Origin: Volvox africanus
Taxonomy: Eukaryota; Chlorophyta; Chlorophyceae; Chlamydomonadales; Volvocaceae
DNA length: 64,000 nt
Assembly: GCA_030268105.1 (NCBI GenBank)
Contig: BSDZ01000094.1
Span: 1,612,501 to 1,676,500, forward strand
Reading direction: 5' to 3'
The translations under genes were made by a program, and so were the position numbers. Under the pieces are notes generated by a model that had not been told where the DNA came from, ran no database searches, and saw only the letters and a list, made by a program, of their open reading frames with translations. Below, piece after piece: positions 32,810-44,158 of the stretch (positions within the stretch are counted from its first letter, which is position 1; each line of letters opens with the position of its first letter).

Positions 32810-35800
32810 AAGCAAACACACGCATACATACATATATGTGTGTGTTTGCTTGTGTAAATAACTCAGCAAATGCATCGAATGCCCGCTTCTGTATATATGC
32901 CTAAAACTATACGGAAGGGAATTGAAATAGTTGAGATTTAATCTTACGGTTAGTAAAAAATTTATTAGAAAAATTACTGAAGAAGAAGTTAGATTTATGC
33001 AGGATAATATTGAAAACATGCATACATCAGGCACCTGTACGTATTTTATCCACTTTCTTTTTACTCAATTAACACATGAAACCCATATATTTATCGGCCT
33101 CCCATTGGATCTCCTTGCAGTGATTCGTAATTCGACAATCGTATCTATAATCTAACACACATGTTTGGGCAGCTGATGGACGGAGGCACCAGCAGGCAGG
33201 CAATCAACAGAGAACGCATTATATACGCCGTCTTATATATATGAAATAAAGAGTCTTTTTTGCGTGCTGAGATGCATGATGGATGTAAATGTATACATGG
33301 AAAACGTTTTTTATGTTCATGCACCCGCAAATGAATTCGTGATATTTATGCATGCATCGAAGTATGTCGAAGCATGCATCGATGTAGTACTGTTCATGGA
33401 CGGTTAAATAAACATACATGTGTGTGCCGATATGTAACTAGATTGAGCGACACGTAAAGCACACGCGGTAGTTAGAAAAAATACAGAAATGTATACAATC
33501 GTTGCCCTGCTTCAACTATCTGGCTGCATGTGTGGTATTTCAAAAGCCTCACCATTAGCGCAATTGATAGATGACGTTACATTTTTATCATTCTACATCG
33601 GAGAAAAAATTGCTTCATCGAAAACCACCAGTACAAAAAACAGAGTTTTAGAATAACAATCGGTGTAATAACTGCAGCAGTAAACTAGCTTCTAGTACGC
33701 ATTATGTTTGTTAGAAGTTCTGCTGTTCCAGAATGATCCATTTCGATTCCCAGGGAATTACGATTTAACTGGGTAAATCTTTTACAGCCGCGTTTTCCGG
33801 CCTGCTTCGGAAGAAAGAATAACGTAAATGATAATGTTTTTTACTGTTACTTCTTTTAGCCTGTTTTAAGTATAGGTTACCAATGAATAATCAGAAGATA
33901 AAAGTAATACTGAAATTGCTTGATTATCCGTCCCTGGAGCACGCAACTAGAGAAATTGGCAGAGCAGGCATTCCAGTGTACCCAATTACAGCGATAATGA
34001 TTTGTCAGGAGTCGTTATGAAAGTAGTGCGCGAATTCCATGTTATGACAAGCTATCATGCATGCATACATAGCAGGTGACATAAGATTTGCAGGTGGAAT
34101 TGGATTTTTGCATGGCTGGTTTACAACTTTAACTATATATATAATACCTGGGTAATATTATGCATACATATAAATATAAATTATATAAATATACATAAAT
34201 TATGTAAATATAGAAATCATAGGGGTATGGAAGGGGTGCTGTAACGCAGCTACCACTACTGTGGGCGACGACGTACTCCGTCGCTCGCCCTGCATGCAAG
34301 GACGACGAGCAGCTAGCTACCGCGTGCGGGGGCCCTGATGACCCTGATGCCGAACCGCAGCGCAGGTAGGCCACGCATGCGGCTTGCTTCGTACGACTCT
34401 ATGCTGTATACGTACATGTATGTACGATGACAAGGACGGTGACATCGATCAGCTGAATGTTCAGCGGGCACGGTGCTTTTAATTTGCGAACCTTTCTTTT
34501 ATGGATTTTATCATGAAATGTTTTATATATGCACGTGTACGTATATCTATATTCCTGTCCTTTCCTCATAATTTAATAACATTTTCAATTAATTATTTTT
34601 ATAATAAGTTATCAAATTTTGTATCAGTTGGGATTTACAGCGATCCGTTCTAGCAACATCCACGTTTTTGGTGCGGTACACGGCAGTACACTGTCGAGGT
34701 ATTTGAGTTCGGAAGGCAATTCCTGCATATTCGTGCATCTATCTTTCTGGTGATTATCTGTCCATATATCTGCATGCTAGCTGTTGACATGGGTTCGTTT
34801 GGATTACCGACAGATGCTATCTACGAACCTGCGATCGTCCCATCGATGAGTTGTACCACCGTGACGCGCGCCTAAAACATAGGTAGATCCGAATTGCATA
34901 TGTATAGATACCGACGCACGATATGTATAGAACCTACCAGCCACATAAGCCATCTAATAATACGACACAAACAAAGCCGACTTTAGACGGTAATTTTCGT
35001 CCGAAGATTGCGTAACATAGCGCCATGCGTGACGGAACGTATATGGATAGGTGGGCGGGATTTCTTACCGACGGTGTTATACTCTCTATATACGCTTGGT
35101 TATGGGTAGCTGCTAGATCGTAGACGAATGCATAAACATATCTCCGCATGCATGGATGATTATGTGCGTGCCGAAGAATCGAACGATGATCGAGGGAGTT
35201 TTTCACCAAAAGTGAGCATATACATATTATATATATTTTTTACATACGTAAATAACGGCCTAAATGAAACATATGGCCTGTGATCCGCATTATTGAATAA
35301 ACATTGCTTCCATGCAGCACCTAGGTACGTGAATATGCATTGGCAGCTAAATATGTAGGAAAAAACCTTCTTTGTTGTCAAATTCGTTCGTCACACATAG
35401 CATGCCTTCATATGTGAATTTAATTAAAAACGTTGCGTTGCTGCCGTTCATCGTCATCGTCATCACAATCATTCACTCATCATCCAAGACAGAGAGAGAG
35501 AGAATTATTGCCCGATCCTTATCATGGTAACAACTTAGTTGGTCTTATATACCTGTGCCCAGAGGGATGGATGGGTTTATATGCATTTTATTGTGTATGT
35601 GTCTACCTAGCTATATAGACACGTACATACGTACGTACGTACAGACGTACAGACGTGTTTGAAAATATTTTGCAAATATATCTACACACAGGCGTACGTA
35701 CGTCCCATCTCGTGCGTCCAACATTTTTTGCCCTCCAACAAATGAAGCTCGTCAAGTGCATTCATTTAATTTGTCGATCACTCAGTCGGATCACCGTCCG

Positions 35801-36520
35801 TCGTCCCCAGCAATAACATTATTGTCAGCTTGCTTGCATCTCACCCTCTCCCGCATTATTATTATTTTTATACCGTAGTAGTCACAGAAACTTTAGGCAG
35901 CACTGCACGCAGGTACGGCGCGGCAGCAGCAAGCAAATTTATAACCGTCGGCGAGGCATGAATGATGAATTAGCAGGAGCGGGACAAGGCGAGATTGGGA
36001 TAGGCACGTAATAAGGCAACGAGTGAGCGAGGTTGGACGCACGGGGCCACGCACGCACATAATTACGCACAAGCGGCACCGAAGCAATCATCGCATACCT
36101 ACGTACGTACATACCTACGTAGGTGTGCCCCTAAATATTCATTTCATCTTCTGTGGATTATTCTTTATTTCTTTATTGGGTTTTAATTTATTCATATCTA
36201 CACACAGGCACATTCATACACAACAGTCAATGGTGATATTGCTGATATAATTGCTCTTGGCATAAGACAAAGAATAGGAAACGTTCTGAATATATAAATT
36301 TGTAGTATTTTACAATGCGGATAGTCACAGACGTATATGCATGCAAATATGTATTTGTACTAATATCATATTATATGTATTATTCGTATATACATACATA
36401 TAAATTTATTTATTTATTTATGCAGGACAGCAAGAACGCATTCGACAGACGGATGTGCAGATGGACGAGCAACAGAAGCTGGCCATTAAACTACGAGCAA
36501 CGAACTACTCTCTACTCGGT
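32810..36520. other. Intergenic, no gene recognised
   Basis: AT-rich DNA with many ATATAT, GTACGTAC and CATGCATG runs. No open frame here carries recognisable motifs or a plausible splice context. The 3' exon of CAP5 probably lies at its right end and that of CAP4 may lie at its left end. Confidence 0.5.
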
Positions 36521-36526
36521 ACTCAC

Positions 36527-37956
36527 CGTTCTTAAGGAAGGCCATATCGTTGGCAACGTTTCCTGGGGCCTTATAGCGGCATACCACAACCTTGCACCCC
36601 ATCGTCCTGTTCTTGTTCGAAATCTGTACGGCAAAATCCGCCAGACCTACACCACATCCCACGCTGCTCGATCCTTTCCAAACTAGTTGTGAAAAGTGTC
36701 CGATTTGATGTGGTTGGTACCAGTTATCATAAAATGGCTGTGCGGCGGAGAAGTTGTAAAATTGTACTTCGCTGTACCAGGACTGTACGGCAACACTGCA
36801 TGAGTTGTCGGGCTTTGGAATCGCCTGAATGGAGAAGAGGTTCTCTCCGTAGCTTCTGGAGCTTGAGTGCTTAATTTGGCAACTGTCACCTGCGAGCTGT
36901 TGGGCGTAGACGGCTGCCGAGGCCGCAAGGGAAAGATTCCACTGGAAGGCGGGTGCCTGATGCAGGACACGATAGAGGTTTTTACGCTCCAGGAGAGATT
37001 GGGTGTCGGGGCAGATGCTGCCGGGAAGTATGGCAGGCCCTGGTGGCTGCGGCGGCGGGATCGGAGGGGATGGTGACGGCTGCGGCTGCTCGGCGGGTGA
37101 CAATGGCGGTGGCGGTGTTGACGGCGGCGGTGTTGACGGCGGCGGTGTTGACGGTGGCGGTGTTGAAGGCGGTGTTGAAGGCGTTGGCAAGGAATTGTTG
37201 AGCAGAGGAGATGTAAGGTTTAGGGTGCCATCATCGGCGGATTGTGAAGCATTATTTGGTACGTCGATGACGGTAGTGTTGGGTTGCAGGACTTGCCGCC
37301 GACGGCCGCCCACGTTAACGGCGCCTGTGTGCGTTTATACGTTTATATATTTAAGCCAAATAAGACATGCAAGGAAGAAATCTAATCAAGAATCGAACAT
37401 GCATGGCAATAATCAGCATGTGGAATGAGAAAGGAAGCAAATGCCTTGACGCTCACTCACAGTGCGTGCGAGTAGCGAGGGCTAATGAGAGGCAATTTGT
37501 ATTGGAATGAGACACGCGCAGTCTGATAGGGAAGCAACTCCGTAGTTTGTTACATAATTGCTGAAGTCTTGACACAATGCGCCAACTCCATGTAATAGGG
37601 AGAATGGATAGCCGTACCAATGTCGTACTCGCATTTGTCCTATCCATAGCGCATTGTCTCCACTAATGTTCCGACCGATGTTCAACAAATTGCGTGAGTA
37701 CCGAGCTAGGGTATAAAGAAGGGAGGTTTTTATTATTGAAAATAAATAAAGCCGGTGCGTGATGACGATGAGATGGTCGTACATACGCGATGATCATCAC
37801 CATATACGGCATGCACGCACCGTCCATAAAAGCCAATCCTTACTCACGATTTCGGAGGATGATTTCACGAGCTCCAGCCTGCTGCGAGGTCATTAACACC
37901 TGCTGTGCGACGAGGAGGAGAGCCGCCAACGAGGACCGCATAAACCACTGCGCCAT
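36527..37956 (-). CDS. CAP5: secreted CAP-domain protein, stalk and head in one exon
   Basis: Two exons: 37956-37848 (MAQWFMRSSLAALLLVAQQV.., signal peptide, GTGAGT donor, phase 1) and 37324-36527, together about 302 residues before an unseen last exon. The second exon holds a Thr/Pro-rich repeat (STPPPSTPPPSTPPP), a Ser/Pro stretch, LPGS and then the CAP part: SICPDTQSLLERKNLYR, IKHSSSRSYGENL, WYSEV, IGHFSQLVW, GCKVVVCRYKAPGNVANDMAFLKNG. Cavity residues are complete, but the usual HN of helix 1 is KN. The intron that separates stalk and head in CAP2, CAP3, CAP4, CAP6 and CAP8 is missing here. Read-through past the final donor would add EYRVESSSLLVV and stop. Confidence 0.88.
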
Positions 37957-38289
37957 CGAAATTCTTTGGTGAGTAAGATTTGCATGCATATTGTTTTAAT
38001 ATTATCTATAAAGCGGCTATATGTAAAGGCTCGTTGAAGTGCAGTCGCAGCTGTCGAAATGCACAAATAGCATTCAGCGAAGACGATGTTGCCTTCAGCC
38101 CGTATGTAAATTGAAATCCAGGTACTAATGATAACGTGGGTTACAAAAAATTTTGATGTTTGCAACAAGTACACAGTTGCGTTTTTGTAGGGCGCTAATC
38201 AGGTTTTGTACGGCATAGTGTCACACCTCACACTTCGTTAGCTACTCGGTGATAGTACTGGTGTGAATACTTCACAGATCATAATTGGT

Positions 38290-38372
38290 GATGTATCTCG
38301 GTTGTGTCCGCCTAAGCAAAGGCCCAATCCGAAGATGACCATTCCCGGTCCATCCTGGACATTACCATCTTG
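38290..38372 (+). repeat. Dispersed repeat family R1, forward copy
   Basis: TATCTCGGTTGTGTCCGCCT, AAGCAAAGGCCCAATCCGAA, GATGACCATTCCCGGTCCAT and CCTGGACATTACCATC. Very close to 55318-55412, but it lacks the terminal CCCAGGATACTA block. Confidence 0.7.
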
Positions 38373-40206
38373 CGAATTACTAAATAAAAATGTTTAAAGT
38401 CTGCCAACTTTATGTAAGGTTCTACTTAGAAAGTAGGTATTTGAAAAGGCCATCAGGCCGGAATCAAATGTGAGACATTACTGTCCCAGATCTATCCACA
38501 CAAATAAGATAATGTAAACAAGCAATCAAGCTTCTCTAAACATACTCGTACTCTTTTCCTAATTCGACGTGAGTTCCCCAAGCTCAATTGCCGAACGTAG
38601 CTACGTCAATGGAGCTCGCTCGCTCGCTCGCTGCTTCGCGGTATCTTCCACCGGTGAACTGGATATATAACTTCAGCTTCCTAGAGCTTAAATGAATGCC
38701 GCTTTCCTCTTAAGTCTTGGAGGCGAAGTGTTATCGTCATTAAAGCTTGCCTCCATCCCATCCATACTAGCTAGTAGTCATAAAGATCTATCGATCTTTG
38801 TTACTTGCACGCACGGCTCGTGCGAATAAAGCAGTTATATAAACACATTCATGTTGTAGGTTTAGTATGAACTCTCACCTGCCCCGCGCATCAGCCGTCT
38901 GGCTTCCAGAACTGCAATATGTATATGTGTCTGTCCTTTTTTCCGTTAGTACGTAACACCCGTACATCACTAGATAGATAATACAGAACTTTATCGGTCG
39001 ATTGCTTCCCAATTTAATTTCAGTTGGTTGGGCGCGCGCACATCACACATTCATTAGTTACACTACATGTTGAAATTTGAAAGAAACGGGCAACAAAGAA
39101 AGGGTCTTTATTCGGTACTAAGATTTCAAGAGACAATTTCCTTGCTTGGAACTCAAAGATCGACGTTGTTAATTCATCAAGGTTAACCTTGATGAATCAA
39201 GTTGCCGAATGCGCTGTTGAATGTTACCTTGCATCCACGTACGCACGCGCGTACGTTGCCTACGTGTATGTTTAAAGTAAATTTACTTGCGTCTACATAT
39301 ACCGCGTGATCGCCAGGTACTATATGCACGTATCTTATAAACTCACATCAATTCCAAAATCCAAAAGAGGGATTTTAAGATTACAAAATATACTTGACAG
39401 CAAGTATGCAGTACGTACCTATGTAGCGATATGTCGAGATAGTGCGAATAATGTACGAATCCTGCGATAAAGTGCTGGTGCGTTGTTTGTATGGTGCCTT
39501 ATTACTTGCGTGATGTGATCCAGTCATGGTGACATGGTGATGAGTCATCATGACAGTCATGGTAGATGCGCAGAAACAAGCAATTAATTATATGCACGAT
39601 GCACTGCTTGTTACGACGAAACATTTACCATACTTCGATATATATATATATATGCATGGTGCCTTTACGTCACTATTACTGTTATATATGTCGCGCCAGT
39701 GTGTATGTGCATGTAGGACGGACGGACGGACGGACGGACGGACTCGCCTTACTGGTTTTCTGATAAGAAGGCACGCACGCATGCGGCTCTTCTGCTGCCT
39801 GAACACAAGCTACACATCGATCGGTCTCATCAGTATGCATAAAGCAAGTCGTCCAGCCTTGCATGAAGACTCGACATATCAATTATGTATGTATATATAC
39901 ATATATTTTATGTTTCTGTGTATGTGTTCGATTTTGGCCGGTATTAAGTTTGCTATGCCAACTTGAAGTAGATGGAACGATAGATGTGCATTTGGACAAT
40001 AAGGAATAATGCAGAGTATGTAGTAGTTATTAAATATGATAATTGATCCCTGCACGACGACAATCTTCAGCTTTATATCTAGCAGATAGATAGATGCATG
40101 CATGATCTGCGGCATTTCGCACAGCCAACCTAGCTACACATACACTGCAATGTCCACCCCCCATCCATACAGTAAAGCGAAGATAATACCCAGCCACATA
40201 CGTGCG

Positions 40207-40466
40207 GCTCCATCTTGGCCGCCATGCGAGTATGCCCGATATGCACGCACGTTCAACGGACGTCGTCTCCATCCGTCGGCCGGCTTGTGTGACTCGGCGT
40301 GCGTGCCGAAGGACGGAATGCATACGTACATGCAAAACAAACATACGCCCTGCAAGCGCTCTAGTATGTATTTTACTAATGAGAATAATGCACAGATACA
40401 GCGAACTAACCCATACAATCACCGCAAACAGGCAAATGGAGCAACCGACGAAGCACAACGTCGGTT
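40207..40466 (+). repeat. Duplicated block, copy 1
   Basis: From TCCATCTTGGCCGCCATGCG to ACGAAGCACAACGT this matches 57341-57624 with few differences, in the same orientation. Copy 2 has an extra partial tandem unit at its left and about 20 extra bases near its right end. No domain is recognisable in any frame. Confidence 0.85.
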
Positions 40467-40554
40467 TCCGTACATTCCGGCAACCAATGTACACCGGCTC
40501 AAAAGAAGAGGTGAATATGTAGTTAGGAGGTAGAGCTCGTTCGTTATCATTTTT

Positions 40555-40589
40555 CCCGTGTACATGCGTGCAGCACGCATGTACACGGG
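40555..40589. repeat. Perfect hairpin, 16-bp stem and 3-base loop
   Basis: CCCGTGTACATGCGTG, loop CAG, then the exact reverse complement. No U-rich tail follows, so this is a DNA foldback rather than a terminator. Confidence 0.9.
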
Positions 40590-41333
40590 TGATGCATATC
40601 TATGATGTCTATGGTGTATATGGTGTATATAACGTATATATATATATATACATATATAATTGTCAACTAATATCTATGATGATGAAGTAGCTAGCCAAAC
40701 TTCATTCACAGCTAGCACATATATACATATATATATAGCTGCATGATGACCCAACTGAATAAATGATCGATAGATGTCCCATATCGATTAATCTCGATTG
40801 TACGACTCATCATCCGTCAGCTTGCTTGGAACTTGCTTGCTTTGTGACATAAGCATATCGATTCTTGGGCCGTTATTACTTCCATGCGTGTCCTTGCTTT
40901 CTTCATAATGCTTGGCCCTCAATAACAGCTGCTAGTTGCCTTATGTAATTTTCCGAAGCACTGCAAGCATGACATGTACGGCATGGTAGCAAGGAAGGTT
41001 ACAGAAGAAGTAACAAATAAATGACTTAACATGCATGCAAGGGCAGACCTTCTGGAAATGCATAAAGCCCAGGGATGAATGCAGACTACAAGCAAGGTGT
41101 ATATTCTTATTACTGTGTATATATATGTATATGTGTGTGTGTGTTAGACATGCAAATATGATTATCATGCCGCCAGCTGGTATATATGGTTGTTTATGTA
41201 TGTATGTATATATACATATATATACATGCATGGTGTCTTCCAGCGGCCCAGGATTTATCCATATCCAAATATGGTTTATTAGAAAGATCGATAGGTGTTA
41301 TCCTTCGTTCACTACTACCACATATATGTAGCT

Positions 41334-41441
41334 GTTATATCTCTGATTTTATATCCGCCAAACTGTTTAGGCCCGATCGGAAGATGTCCAGTTTCCTGAT
41401 CATCCTGAATATTAGCCTTAGATACCCCAGGATACTACACT
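41334..41441 (+). repeat. Dispersed repeat family R1, forward copy
   Basis: Same blocks as 14161-14270 in the same order: TATCTCTGATTTTATATCCG, CCAAACTGTTTAGGCCCGAT, GGAAGATGTCCAGTTTCCTG, GATACCCCAGGATACTACAC. Confidence 0.75.
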
Positions 41442-41910
41442 AACTAGCTATGTCTGTACAAGCAAGTTGATAAGTTGATGGCAGCAGATAGCTAGGTTAC
41501 ACATATATGCAACATGACACACAGTGTTAGAAAGGGAAGCGCCCCGTCCTCCCTCGCGGTATTACTTCTTTCTTTCGTTCTTCATTCCTTTTCATTCTCC
41601 TTCTTATGCATGAACCGCTCATTCTCAACTCATACACACACAGCTCGACGCGCAAATCCATCCCCTGCTGCGGAGAAGCCAACATCTTTACATGGTAATA
41701 ATGACCAGAGCAACATATACAGATATTTATGCTGTATAATTGTAGTAGTCTATCCAGCAAGTAATTAAGTGTGAAGATACGCAAAGTGAAATAATGCAAG
41801 GAATGCAGTTAAATAGGTAAAGAAGAAATGTAAATGCTCGCTCTCTGTATATCTGCTGACAGTAATAATAAGGACGTATTAATTTAATTGGTCGATCGAT
41901 GATGACTCAC

Positions 41911-43832
41911 CGTTAAATCGGAAGGCCGCGTCATTTCCCACATTCCCAGACTCCCTGTATCGACAGACCACGATCTTGCAGCCGCCAGGGTAGATTACCC
42001 CATTATTATTAATATCGATGGGTACATCTCGTGTGCCGATTCCGCACCCTACAAGGGACGTGCTCTTCCAAACAACTTGTGTAAAGTGACCAATACCCTT
42101 AGCCCAGTTATCGGCAAGTGGACGCTCCGCGTTAAAGTTGTAACTATCGACTTCACTGTACCAAGCAATGACTGACTCGGTACAAGAAGTGGAAGGTTTG
42201 GGATAGTGGAACAAACTGAATAAGTTTTCACCATAAGTTATGTTGTAAGTGTGCGTGAGGGCGCAGCCCTGACTTGCCAGCTGTTGGGCGTAGGCGGTGG
42301 AGGCGGCCGAGAGGTCTTCATCCCATTCCAATGGAGGCGCCTGATGTTGGGCGCGGTAAAAGTTGTGTACGTCGAGAACTGTTTGCGCATCTGGGCAATT
42401 GCTGCCTGCAAGGTGGAAGGGGAGAGGAAGGGAGAGGAGGGGAGGGGAGAGGAGGGGAGGGGAGGATGGGGCGAAATTAGGATTTTTATTTTTATTTTTA
42501 TTTTTACGGTTAATTATTATTTATTTATATCTGATCTATATATGCAAATAAATCGATAAAATGCTGATACCTAGATAGAAGGACATTTAGATGGAGCGGA
42601 GCTCTATTACACTTTTTGCTGTACGAAGAAATATGTTATCTATTCAACATGCATGCCTATACGTTTTTTCGCCGTAGGCATTTCTATGTACTGTCATCCG
42701 GAACCCTAAAACCCTAAAACCCGAAACCCGAAACCCTAGGACGAATAGATCTATCTGGAAGTTATGGATCTATCTATGAAGCTATATTCATCGGGGGTTA
42801 TAAATAGGTTAACAACAACTTAACACTTAACAATCAACTTATGCTTATTATCCATCAACAATTGAAGTGTTTATAGGATAGGAATAAAAAACTCACTTGG
42901 AGGTGGGCGTGGTGGTCTTGGTGGCGATGGCGGCGATGGAGGAGGCGGCGGCGACGGCGGCTGCGGTGGGCTCGGAGACGGCGGCAGCGGCGGTGGCGGT
43001 GGTGACGGCGACGGTGGGAGTGGGGACGGCGGCAGTGGAGGTGATGGCGGTGGCGGCCGCGGTGGCTTTGGAGACGGCGGTGGCCGCGGTGGTGACGGCT
43101 CCGGGCTTGGGGGCGGCGGCTTCGGCGGCCTTGGGGGTTTTGGCGGACTCGGTGGCGATGGCGGGTTCGGGCTTGGAAATCTCGGGGGTCGTCGTGGCGG
43201 GCTGTAAGCTCGAAGCACCTTTGGCGGGGGCGTCTGGAGCTTCTTACGAAGCTCCGCAGTATCGGCTGAGGTATGGTGCGTACGTACGTACACACCAATC
43301 AAGCCCGGTGGCACGGAGAATGAATGGACGGCGTCAAAAATCAATTATTAAAAGGGTTATCTATCTAATTCTGTATGTGAATGAAATTATGCTCTCTGAG
43401 AAAAAAGAGAGAGGAGTAACAGACAGACAGACAAACAGACAGACGGACAGAGAAAGGGAGAGAGAGGGAGAGAGAGGGCGAGAGGGAGATAGAGAGCGCA
43501 GAAAGCAAGAGCTAAATAATTTGCCATGTAGGATTCCTGCCTTCAATCGAAGGTGCGATCCATGAGATGTATGCATGTATGCATGAACGGGTGTTACGCT
43601 GTGGGCGCCTATGTATGTATGTATATTTGTATGCATGTCCATCCAAAACATGGCATCTGTATATAACTGTATACATATGTGAAATCGATCAGGATTAAAA
43701 ATACAATAACAACATTTATTACAATATGGTACGCCTGTATGCCCGCACCACCGGAATCCATATCAGGGTTGCAATTAATCTCTCTACATATTTATGTTCT
43801 CTCTTCTTCTTCTCTCTTTCTCTCTCTTTCTC

Positions 43833-43921
<89 letters not shown>

Positions 43922-44158
43922 AATACATATATTGTGAAGTGCCTGTATATAGGTATGCATGTATAATTAACGTAGTAATACTCATGTCGAATTAGACAGT
44001 ATTTATAATACTGATTGCTTTTCTTATGTTTATAACTACTGTATGTGTCTCTTACCGTCGGGGTCTTGGGCCGCTGCCTGGTGTTGCGACAGCGCCAGGG
44101 CGACAACCACGACCAGAGTCGCCGCAAGAGCAGCTGGTGTTGTGAATCGTCGCGCCAT
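41911..44158 (-). CDS. CAP6: secreted CAP-domain protein with Ser/Pro stalk
   Basis: Three exons: 44158-44056 (MARRFTTPAALAATLVVVVA.., signal peptide, donor GTAAGA), 43265-42897 (stalk of about 123 residues, ADTAELRKKLQTPPP then SPPPPPL/PKPPRPP runs, donor GTGAGT) and 42405-41911 (CAP). All joins are phase 1; about 322 residues before an unseen last exon. The CAP part starts SSNCPDAQTVLDVHNFYR and has LTHTYNITYGENL, WYSEV, GHFTQVVW, GGCKIVVCRYRESGN; cavity residues are complete. The signal exon is almost that of CAP7, while the first 160 bp of the CAP exon and its upstream GGGGA-rich intron are almost those of CAP8. Read-through would add ESSSIDQLN and stop. Confidence 0.88.
42704..42742 (+). 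repeat. Interstitial telomere-type repeat (CCCTAAAA)
   Basis: Two perfect CCCTAAAA units followed by degenerate CCCGAAA and CCCTAGG units, in the intron between stalk and CAP exons of CAP6. The unit matches the TTTTAGGG telomere type known from Chlamydomonas and relatives. Confidence 0.8.
43799..43919 (+). repeat. (CT)n microsatellite
   Basis: About 120 bp, perfect in its right two thirds, in the first intron of CAP6 (between signal and stalk exons). On the transcribed strand of the gene it reads as (GA)n. Confidence 0.95.

Larger units (their letters stand above)
37960..41905. other. Intergenic, no gene recognised; several repeats
   Basis: Contains an R1 copy (38290-38372), a perfect 26-bp palindrome (39172-39197), a (GGAC)n run (39717-39741), one copy of a duplicated block (40207-40466), a perfect hairpin (40555-40589), a TA run (about 40635-40650) and another R1 copy (41334-41441). 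No gene is supported. The frames over 40030-40533 come from the duplicated block. Confidence 0.5.

Noticed and set aside
40030..40533. Several overlapping open frames
   Set aside because: They lie over the duplicated block and occur in both orientations at both copies; no protein motif.
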